DNA of 64,000 nt from Phycisphaerales bacterium. GTDB lineage: Bacteria > Planctomycetota > Phycisphaerae > Phycisphaerales > UBA1924. The notes under the pieces are model-generated. The model saw only the letters and a list, made by a program, of their open reading frames with translations. It had not been told where the DNA came from and did no database searches. The stretch covers positions 1,922,001-1,986,000 of the forward strand of contig CP064987.1 in NCBI GenBank assembly GCA_016699835.1, written 5' to 3'. Numbering within the stretch: position 1 is the stretch's first letter; each line of letters begins with the position of its first letter. The translations under genes and the position numbers were made by a program. Of this stretch, positions 22,657 to 30,062 are shown piece by piece.

Positions 22657-25461
22657 TTAGGAGCGGATGGGTGATTCGGGGCTGGCGTAGATGAGGCGGG
22701 CCTTGGCGGGGCTGGAGCCATGCTCTTCGAAGAGGGTGATCTCGTTCTCGAGGCCGTGTTTCAGCCAGGCGTCGGGGAGGAGGTAGAGGGACTGGGGCTC
22801 GACGGGCTTGAGGCCGGCGCTCGAGGGCGTGGCGACGAAGTATCGTCCGACGTGGCGGCCGTTGAGATAGATCTGGCCCTTGGTGAGTCCTGCGGGATCG
22901 AGGTGGAGCGGGGCATGGGAGGTGCCGACCTTGAAGGTGCAGCGGTACCACGCGGGGCCATCGGCGCCCTTGGTGGCGGACTTCATAGGGCCGAAGGCGG
23001 TGTTCTGGGGCATTTCCCATTTGGCGAAGGCGAAGTCGGCCTTCTCGGTGAAGGTGCTGGAGGCCTCGAAGAACTCGACGGCGGCGGCGACGTCCTCGAG
23101 GGCGACCTTGAGGGCGTTCTCGGCGAGCATGGCGATCTGGAAGGTGGTGCCCTTGTTGATTCGCTCGGCGTCGATGATGATGGCGCGCGGGCCGGCGCGG
23201 TCGGCGTAGCCCAGGATCTCGTCGTTGAGAACGAGGAGGGCGCGCCCGGGGAAGTTGGTGAAGCGGACGATGAGGGGGCTCTTCTTGCGGGAGGAGAGCG
23301 ACCAGGTGACGCGATCGGGGAGAGTGGTCTCGCCCTCGCGGGTGTCCCAGAGGGGGCTCATGGCGGCGAGGACGTCGATGGGCGTGCCTCGCACGAGTTT
23401 GGGCTTGGCGACGTTGAGCGGGGCGTACTCGTGGGCGTGCCCGTAGAGGCCCTTGCGGTCGGCGAGGTGGACCCCGGAACTGAATCGGCCCATGTTCTCG
23501 GCGAGGACGACCATGTTCTGGTCGCCCTTCTTGACGGGGAAGGAGAGGTCGTGGCTCGCGCCGGGGCCGGCGCCGACGACGCCGACTTCCTTGCCGTCGG
23601 CGAAGACGTGGAGCCGGTCGGCGGCCTCGGGGAAGAGGAGTTTGGCCTTGCGTGTGGAGGAGTTCTTGAGTTGGACGCGGTACCACCCGTAGCCGAAGGG
23701 GCTGCCGAGGTGGGTGAGTTCGGTGGGGGCGTTGATGGTGGCGTAGCGCGGGCTGGTGCCGGCGAGGTAGTCGTCGCAGTCGGCGAGGGTCCATGTGCCG
23801 AGGGTGATCTTCTCCGATTTGGAGTTCTTCTCGGGGGCGACGGGGACCTGGGACATTTTGCCATCGGCATCGACGTGGGTGTAGTGCTTCTCGCCGGGGA
23901 GGGGGATAGCGATGCCGTCGGCGGAGATGGATTGGACGCCGGCGAAGACGCCGTGGTCGGTGACGAAGGTGTGGTCGATGAGTTGCTCGGAGACGATGAC
24001 GACGGTGAGTCCCTCGTGGGTGATGACGAGGGGCGTTCGGCCTTCGGGGACGGTGAGTTCGACGGGGGAGCCGTTGACCGAGAGCATGGCGCGGGCGCCG
24101 GCGGGCCCGAAGCAGACGAAGGTCTGGCCGAAGGTCGCGAAGGCGTTGAGGTTGCAGTAGTCGATGATGGATCGGCCGCTGACGTGGACGCGGAAGACGC
24201 ACCAGGCGACGGACTGCTCACCCAAGGTCACGGGGAGGGAGGAGCCGTCGGGCATGAGGAGGGAGAAGGTTCGCGTGGGGGGCGGCGGCGGGAGGGCGCC
24301 CTTGGTCTTCTTGGCGCGCTTGGGCTTGGCAGTCTCGGTTGGGGGCGAGAAGACGAAGACGATGCCACCCTGTGAGCCGGCGGCGGGGACGACGGTGGGA
24401 TTGCCGTCTGTGGACGGCGCACCGGGGTCGAGGACGACGGGAAGATGGGCGGGGTCGAGGTGAGAGAAGACGCGTCCGAAGCGTGAGGAGAGGTGGGCGA
24501 TGCGGCGGACGGCGTGGTAGGCGGGGGCGGGGGAACCATCTTCCTTTACGAGCGCGCCGGCATCGGCGCTGGTCGTGAAGAATCGTCCCCAGCCCTCGGC
24601 GGAGCGGCCACCCCAGAAGGCGTGGTTGGTGCCTCCGGCGAAGGGTCGGATGTTGAACTGCCCGCCGCCGACGAGGATCTCGGCGAGTCGGCGTTGGATT
24701 TCCCAGGGGGAGAGTGGCGTGGGTTCGGGCTCGCCCCAGATGCGTTCGCGTCCGACGCGGAATCCGATGACGAACCGGGGCTGGTCGGGCTTGACGAAGC
24801 CGAGTTGGCGCATGGTGGCGAGCATGTCCTCGCTGCCGACCCAGCCATCGATCTCGCCTTCGACGGCCTGCCAGAGGTTGTTGTTGTTGATGCAGGGGAC
24901 GTTGAGGCCGGCCTCGCGCGCGTATCGGCTGAGTTCGCCGAGGTAATCGTGGGCGAGTTGGTCCTTGCCACAGGTCCAACTGGACTCGATCTGGAGGGCG
25001 ACGATGGGGCCACCCTGGCCGGGGCTTGTGACCTGGAGGTCTTTGACCTGGTCGGCGACGGCGGAGATGAATCGAGAGGAGGCCTCGAGGAAGGGGCCGT
25101 TGGCGGTGCGGAGTTTGACGTTGGGATTTTCGAGGAGCCACGCGGGGAGGCCGCCCATGTCCCACTCATCGCCGACGTATGGTCCTAGACGAAGGAGGGC
25201 GTAGAGATTCTCGCGTTTGATGATCTCGATGAGATGGCGGAGGTCGTTGTCGCCCTTGAAGTCGAACTTGCCGGGGCGCTGCTCGTGGCAGTTCCAGAAG
25301 AGAGGAACATCGATGCAGTTCAGTCCGGCGAGTTTGGCGGCATGGACGCGGTCGCGCCAGGTGTCGCGCGGGAGGCGTGCGTAGGCGAGCGCGCCGGAGG
25401 CGATCCAGAGTCGACGGCCATCGAGTAGAAGACTGCGACCATCGTGCGTGATGGAGGGCAT
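22657..25461 (-). CDS. GH35 beta-galactosidase-like protein lacking catalytic residues
   Basis: The first 320 residues follow the glycoside hydrolase family 35 TIM barrel: GALAYARLPRDTWRDRVHAA, LNCIDVPLFWNCHE, RLGPYVGDEWDMGGLPAWLL and GGTNHAFWGG. In active members the acid/base Glu sits in VQ(V/I)ENEYG; here the region is ALQIESSWTCG, so that Glu is Ser. The nucleophile region is RFVIGFRVGRERIWGE, without the usual Glu at its place. From residue 350 onward several beta-sandwich domains follow, with YRVQLKN and WYRCTFKV jelly-roll signatures. No signal peptide is visible. It may bind galactosides without cutting, or use other residues. Length, 934, is within the family range. Confidence 0.8.
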   Translation of the reverse strand: MPSITHDGRSLLLDGRRLWIASGALAYARLPRDTWRDRVHAAKLAGLNCIDVPLFWNCHEQRPGKFDFKGDNDLRHLIEIIKRENLYALLRLGPYVGDEWDMGGLPAWLLENPNVKLRTANGPFLEASSRFISAVADQVKDLQVTSPGQGGPIVALQIESSWTCGKDQLAHDYLGELSRYAREAGLNVPCINNNNLWQAVEGEIDGWVGSEDMLATMRQLGFVKPDQPRFVIGFRVGRERIWGEPEPTPLSPWEIQRRLAEILVGGGQFNIRPFAGGTNHAFWGGRSAEGWGRFFTTSADAGALVKEDGSPAPAYHAVRRIAHLSSRFGRVFSHLDPAHLPVVLDPGAPSTDGNPTVVPAAGSQGGIVFVFSPPTETAKPKRAKKTKGALPPPPPTRTFSLLMPDGSSLPVTLGEQSVAWCVFRVHVSGRSIIDYCNLNAFATFGQTFVCFGPAGARAMLSVNGSPVELTVPEGRTPLVITHEGLTVVIVSEQLIDHTFVTDHGVFAGVQSISADGIAIPLPGEKHYTHVDADGKMSQVPVAPEKNSKSEKITLGTWTLADCDDYLAGTSPRYATINAPTELTHLGSPFGYGWYRVQLKNSSTRKAKLLFPEAADRLHVFADGKEVGVVGAGPGASHDLSFPVKKGDQNMVVLAENMGRFSSGVHLADRKGLYGHAHEYAPLNVAKPKLVRGTPIDVLAAMSPLWDTREGETTLPDRVTWSLSSRKKSPLIVRFTNFPGRALLVLNDEILGYADRAGPRAIIIDAERINKGTTFQIAMLAENALKVALEDVAAAVEFFEASSTFTEKADFAFAKWEMPQNTAFGPMKSATKGADGPAWYRCTFKVGTSHAPLHLDPAGLTKGQIYLNGRHVGRYFVATPSSAGLKPVEPQSLYLLPDAWLKHGLENEITLFEEHGSSPAKARLIYASPESPIRS

Positions 25462-25654
25462 AGGGTGGGCTCAGGAGGGAGGAATGATCGAAACTCACGC
25501 TCGTCCCGAGACGTGGCGCCAGGCTCGATCGGAATGGGTAAGGCTTTGAGCATATGAACAAGGGTTGAAATCAGCAAGAATTTGGCAAAATGAGATTCCA
25601 AGTCATTTGTTTGCAGTGGTTTGTAAAAAAAGACTCCATAGTCCATAAAAGAAC

Positions 25655-27424
25655 ATGACGCGAACAGGATCACAACACTTGGGGCATGTCGAGGGGACCG
25701 TGAGTTGGCGGCGAACGGGCTGGATAGCCGTCGTGTTGGTTGGCGTTGGTGGAGTGTGTGGGTGCGTGCACGAGAGCGTTGAGTCGCGGGTGGATCGTCT
25801 TCTGGGGTTGACCTCGGCGCGGCTTGGCGAGAGTGCGCGCCGCGTCGAAGGCAAGGGTGCGAGTGGGCGGACGACTCCCAGTGAAGCGCTCGATACGCCG
25901 GGCACGGTGAACCCATTGGCGAACGAGTTGCGATACACGCCGGCGGGTGAGTTCAAGGCGTATTCGGATTCGATGTCGCGCGGCTCACCATCGGGTGATG
26001 AGAATGGCGCGAGCGTGGATCCTTCGACGATGCTGTCGCTGGGCGGCGCGCTGCGTGCGGCCCAGGCGGGCGGGCGCGAGTTCAAGTCGGCGGAAGAGGA
26101 CTACATCCTCGCGGCGATCTCGCTCCTGATCGAGCGTCACCTGTGGGGGCCACGATTCTTTAATGACACGAGCGCGGAACTCTCGGGAACAGGGACGGGT
26201 GGAGATTTCCAGAACGCGGTGGGGGTGGTGAACCGGTTGCGGATGACCAAGCGGCTGCCGTTTGGCGGTGAGGTTGAGGCGAGTTGGGTGTTCCGCGCGA
26301 GCGAGCAGTTGCGTCGGCAGGCGACGGGACGGTACACGCAGTCGTCGAGCCTGGTCTTGTCGGGGAGCGTGCCTCTGCTGCGCGGCTTTGGGAGCGTGGC
26401 GCGCGAGGACCTGATCCAGGCGGAGCGGACGCTGGTCTATCGGGCGCGGAGTTTCGAGCGGTTCCGTCGGACGTACCTCGTGGACATCGCGACGGATTTC
26501 TTCGACCTGAAGCAGGCGCAGGCGAGCATCGCGAACCTGGAGCGGCAGTTGGAGGCGCTCAAACGGCTGGAGACCTCGACGCAGGCGCGCGTGGAGGCAG
26601 GGCGGCTGGATGCGTTCCAGACGAGCATCGCGACGAGCCGGGTGCTTGCGGCCCAGGCGAGTCTTCGCGGGCAGCGTGAGACGTATCGATTGCGGCTGGA
26701 TCGGTTCAAGGTTCGGCTGGGGCTGGCGCCCGAGGCGGCGGTGCGGATCGCGGAGATCGATCTGGACATTCCGGACCCGGTGCTGGATGAGGATGCCGCG
26801 ACGCGGGCGGCGCTCGAGTATCGCCTGGACCTGCAGAACTCGCGGGATCAGGTGCTTGATGCGCAGCGCAGCGTGGCGAACGCGAGGGACGCGGTGCGCC
26901 CGGATCTCTCGCTGGACGCGAGCGTGGAGATCCCCTCGGATCCATCGGAGCGGGTCGGGCTTTCGCCGAGTGGTGATGATGCGAACTACACGTTGGGGGC
27001 GACGTTTTCGTTGCCTCTGGATCGCGAGACAGAGCGGCTTGGCGTGCGCCAGGCGGAGATCCGGCTTGCGCAGCAGGAGCGGTCGTATGAGCAGTCGCGA
27101 GACACGGTGATCGTGAGTGTGCGTGCGGCGACGCGGAGCATTGATGTGGCGCGGTTCCAGTTGCAACTGGCCGAGCAGCAGGTGGAGATCAACCGGAGGC
27201 GTTTGCAGGGGCAGCAACTGAAGGCGGACTCGGTCGATCCGCAGACGCTGGTGGACTCGCTGAACGAGTTGCTTGATGCCGAGAACAATCGGGACCGGGC
27301 GCAGACGGATCTGCGTACGGCGATTCTGAACTATCTGCTCGAGTCGGACCAGTTGCGGGTGTCTCGGGAGGGGACGATGGAGCGATTGCCCGGGATGGAC
27401 GACGCGCCGGCGAAGGGGCCTTAG
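25655..27424 (+). CDS. TolC-family outer-membrane efflux protein, putative lipoprotein
   Basis: An outer-membrane channel of the TolC type, which takes substrates from an inner-membrane exporter and its HlyD adaptor. The N-terminal segment WIAVVLVGVGGVCGC ends in a cysteine in a lipobox-like setting, as in other lipid-anchored TolC proteins. Long alpha-helical coiled-coil repeats follow: two related halves at about 130-360 and 370-570 with LKQAQASIANLERQLEALKR and DQVLDAQRSVANARDAV, separated by beta-strand stretches. A 193-base gap upstream is lower in GC than the rest and probably holds the promoter. The nearest HlyD-type genes are at 32.5-37.8 kb on the opposite strand; a functional link is inferred. 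Confidence 0.88.
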   Translation: MTRTGSQHLGHVEGTVSWRRTGWIAVVLVGVGGVCGCVHESVESRVDRLLGLTSARLGESARRVEGKGASGRTTPSEALDTPGTVNPLANELRYTPAGEFKAYSDSMSRGSPSGDENGASVDPSTMLSLGGALRAAQAGGREFKSAEEDYILAAISLLIERHLWGPRFFNDTSAELSGTGTGGDFQNAVGVVNRLRMTKRLPFGGEVEASWVFRASEQLRRQATGRYTQSSSLVLSGSVPLLRGFGSVAREDLIQAERTLVYRARSFERFRRTYLVDIATDFFDLKQAQASIANLERQLEALKRLETSTQARVEAGRLDAFQTSIATSRVLAAQASLRGQRETYRLRLDRFKVRLGLAPEAAVRIAEIDLDIPDPVLDEDAATRAALEYRLDLQNSRDQVLDAQRSVANARDAVRPDLSLDASVEIPSDPSERVGLSPSGDDANYTLGATFSLPLDRETERLGVRQAEIRLAQQERSYEQSRDTVIVSVRAATRSIDVARFQLQLAEQQVEINRRRLQGQQLKADSVDPQTLVDSLNELLDAENNRDRAQTDLRTAILNYLLESDQLRVSREGTMERLPGMDDAPAKGP

Positions 27425-27485
27425 GTGGGCCGCTATCCTGTGGTGTTCGGGGGCGTGGGTGCGGCGCGGCGATGATGGCTTGTTC

Positions 27486-29024
27486 ATGGGAGTGTGGTCG
27501 GTGACGCAGGCGAGACGACTGCCGCTGTCGGTGCTTCCCTCCACAGGCGGCGTGCGCGGCGGCGGACCCAAGGAGAAGTGCGCGGTCTTCGGCGTGTGGG
27601 CGAGTGTGGACGCGGTCCGGCACACGTATCTCGGGTTGTACGCGCTCCAGCATCGCGGGCAGGAATCGACGGGGATCGCGATCTCCAACGGCGAGCGGCT
27701 CGCGGGAGCGACGGGGATGGGGCTTGTCCCCGAGGTCTTCGACCCCGAGACGATCCTGAAACTCGAGGCGTCGGCGGGGAAGCGTGGCGTGCGTGGGGCG
27801 ATCGGGCACAACCGGTACTCGACGGCGGGAGGCTCGGAGGCGTGCAACGCGCAGCCGATCCTCTTGAGTTACTCTCGTGGGCAGATCGCGATCGCGCACA
27901 ACGGGAATCTGATCAACTATCGCCTCCTTCGGCAGCAGTTCGAGGAGGCCGGGCACATCTTCCAGACGACGAGCGACACGGAGGCGATCGTGCACCTGCT
28001 CGCGTCGCCCGAGCAGCAGCGGGCGCCCGACCCGCTCGCGGCGGCGCTGCGCCGGCTGCAGGGGGCGTTCAGCCTGGTGATGCTCTTTGCGGACCGGATC
28101 GAGGCGGCGCGGGACCCGTGGGGGTGGAGGCCGCTGGTTTTAGGAGAGATGCCCGACGGCTCGGCGGTGGTGGCGAGCGAGACAGTGGCGTTGGACGTGC
28201 TTGGGGCGCGGCTGGTGCGCGAGGTCGAGCCTGGGGAGATCGTGACGCTGAGTGATCAGGGCGTGACTTCGAGACGGTTCGCGGATGCGGTGCCGCGCTC
28301 GGCGATGTGTGTGTTCGAGCACGTGTACTTCGCGAATCCGGCGAGCGTGGTCTTTGGGCAGAACGTGCAGGCGACGCGGGAGCGCTTGGGGGAGACGCTG
28401 GCGAAAGAGTCGCCGCCGCCGAGGGGTGGGGCGGACTTTGTGGTGCCCATGCCCGACTCGGGCCGGAGCGCGGCGTTGGGGTATGCGCGGGCGAGCGGCT
28501 TGGCGTATCGCGAGGCGATCGTGCCGAATCGGTATGTCGGGCGGACGTTCATCAAGCCGACGCAGCACGACCGCGTGGCGGCGGTGCGGCTGAAACTGAA
28601 CATCATCTCGGAACTCGTGCGGGACAAGCGGCTGATTATCGTCGACGACTCGATTGTGCGTGGGACGACGACACGGGCGAAGATGGACCAGTTGCGGGCC
28701 GCGGGGGCGAAGGAGATTCACCTGCGGATTTCCTGTCCGCCGATCCGGCATCCGTGCTTCTTTGGCGTGGATTTCGCGGAGCGCAGCCAACTCATCGCGA
28801 CGGGGCGCACGGTGGAGGAGATCCGGGCGTACCTCGGCGTGGACTCGCTGGCGTATCTCACGCTCGAGGGGCTGCTCTCGTGCATGGATCGGCCCGGCGA
28901 GCACTACTGCACGGCGTGCTACAGCGGCGAGTATCGCCTGGACCCCGAGCACCCGGTGTCGGACGTGCTCCTGTCCGAGCAGGGGCAACTCGAGATCTTC
29001 GATGATGAGCCGAGCAAGGCGTAG
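27486..29024 (+). CDS. purF: amidophosphoribosyltransferase
   Basis: First committed enzyme of purine synthesis: transfers glutamine amide nitrogen to PRPP. The N-terminal nucleophile hydrolase domain begins at Cys32 (KCAVFGVW) after a removable propeptide, with LQHRGQES, GHNRYST and AHNGNLIN. The phosphoribosyltransferase motif is LIIVDDSIVRGTTT. Four cysteines, in SAMCVFEHVYFA, RHPCF-type and GLLSCMDRPGEHYCTACYS contexts, match the [4Fe-4S] type known from Bacillus, which is sensitive to oxygen. The ATG at 27486 was chosen; a GTG at 27459 would add nine residues. mqnD starts seven bases after the stop, so the two are probably one transcript. Confidence 0.95.
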   Translation: MGVWSVTQARRLPLSVLPSTGGVRGGGPKEKCAVFGVWASVDAVRHTYLGLYALQHRGQESTGIAISNGERLAGATGMGLVPEVFDPETILKLEASAGKRGVRGAIGHNRYSTAGGSEACNAQPILLSYSRGQIAIAHNGNLINYRLLRQQFEEAGHIFQTTSDTEAIVHLLASPEQQRAPDPLAAALRRLQGAFSLVMLFADRIEAARDPWGWRPLVLGEMPDGSAVVASETVALDVLGARLVREVEPGEIVTLSDQGVTSRRFADAVPRSAMCVFEHVYFANPASVVFGQNVQATRERLGETLAKESPPPRGGADFVVPMPDSGRSAALGYARASGLAYREAIVPNRYVGRTFIKPTQHDRVAAVRLKLNIISELVRDKRLIIVDDSIVRGTTTRAKMDQLRAAGAKEIHLRISCPPIRHPCFFGVDFAERSQLIATGRTVEEIRAYLGVDSLAYLTLEGLLSCMDRPGEHYCTACYSGEYRLDPEHPVSDVLLSEQGQLEIFDDEPSKA

Positions 29025-29030
29025 GAGCGC

Positions 29031-30059
29031 GTGATCGACGACCCGCGACCAGTGCTGACGCTTGCGCACTCGCCCGACCCGGACGACGTGTTCATGTGGT
29101 GGCCGATCACCGGGAAGATCGCCCCGGACGGAAGACCTCTCGCGCCGCCGGCGATCGAGACGGGGCGGTTCCGGTATCGGTCGATCCCCGAGGACATCCA
29201 GGTGCTCAACCGGCGGGCGCGTGACGTGGGTGACTTTGACATCACGGCCATCTCGTTCGCGGCGTATCCGGGCGTGCGCGAGCGATACGCGATCACGGCA
29301 TGCGGGGCGTCGTTTGGCGAGGGATTCGGGCCGAAGGTCGTGGTGAGAGATGATTCTCGCGTGCGTGAGATGGGCGATCTTGTTGGACGTGAGGGCGTGG
29401 TTCGCCTCGCGATCCCAGGGAAGCAGACCACGGCGTGCATGGTGCTCTCGATGGTGCTCGCGGAGGCGGGGGACAATGACACAGGCGAGACGCCTGTGCC
29501 ACGGGTCGGGAGGGCGCGCTCTGTTTCACTCGTCGAGATGGCGTTCGAGAAGGTGATCCCCGCGGTGGCGTCGGGCGAGGTGGACGCGGGGGTGGTGATC
29601 CATGAGGGGCAGGTGATCTTCGAGCAGGCGGGGCTGCGGCGGGTGGTTGATCTTGGGGAGTGGTGGAAGCGGCGGCTTGGATTGCCATTGCCGCTTGGGG
29701 CGAACGTGATTCGTCGCGATCTCGATGCGCGGTTCGGCGCCGGGACGTGCGGTGAGGTTGAGCGGATGCTATCGGCGTCGATCGAGTATGCGTTGTCGCA
29801 CCGGCGCGAGGGGTTGGAGCACACCGTGCCGTATGCGCTTCGGAACGCAACGCGGTCTGGGGAGCGGTCTGGGGGGGTGGGTGAGCCGCCGAGTCTGGAG
29901 CGGATCGATGCGTACGTGGCGATGTATGTGAATCGTTGGACGCGGGGGATGGGTGTGGAAGGGGCGGAGGCTGTGCGACGTCTGTTGCGCGCGGGGGCGG
30001 AGGCGGGGCTTGTCGAGGCGTGCGAGGTGGACGTGGTGGGGCTTGACTCGCGAGCGTGA
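29031..30059 (+). CDS. mqnD: 1,4-dihydroxy-6-naphthoate synthase (MqnD) with palindrome-derived insert
   Basis: Catalyses a late step of the futalosine route to menaquinone: opening cyclic dehypoxanthinyl futalosine to 1,4-dihydroxy-6-naphthoate. LAHSPDPDDVFMWW at the start is the MqnD signature, followed by the two lobes of a periplasmic-binding-protein-like fold with FDITAISFAAYP, RLAIPGKQTTACM and VVIHEGQVIFEQAGL. Residues 149-158 (NDTGETPVPR) come from a hairpin repeat inserted between the lobes in a surface loop. The C-terminal 30 residues extend past the usual end. The GTG at 29031 follows GGAG. Its pairing with purF suggests both are housekeeping genes and that the organism makes menaquinone by this route. 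Confidence 0.88.
   Translation: MIDDPRPVLTLAHSPDPDDVFMWWPITGKIAPDGRPLAPPAIETGRFRYRSIPEDIQVLNRRARDVGDFDITAISFAAYPGVRERYAITACGASFGEGFGPKVVVRDDSRVREMGDLVGREGVVRLAIPGKQTTACMVLSMVLAEAGDNDTGETPVPRVGRARSVSLVEMAFEKVIPAVASGEVDAGVVIHEGQVIFEQAGLRRVVDLGEWWKRRLGLPLPLGANVIRRDLDARFGAGTCGEVERMLSASIEYALSHRREGLEHTVPYALRNATRSGERSGGVGEPPSLERIDAYVAMYVNRWTRGMGVEGAEAVRRLLRAGAEAGLVEACEVDVVGLDSRA
29481..29504 (+). repeat. family-A hairpin repeat inside mqnD
   Basis: ACAGGCG and CGCCTGT flank AGA and are followed by GCCACGG. It is nearly the same as the copy before trmD and is read in frame as TGETPVPR. Confidence 0.85.
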
Positions 30060-30062
30060 GTT

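Noticed and set aside
20987..24202. 1071-residue minus-strand open frame
   Set aside because: Arg/His/Pro-rich shadow of trmD, the HD-domain gene and the GH35 gene.
25462..25654. Riboswitch or small RNA in the lower-GC gap before the TolC gene
   Set aside because: No conserved fold could be recognised; probably only a promoter region.
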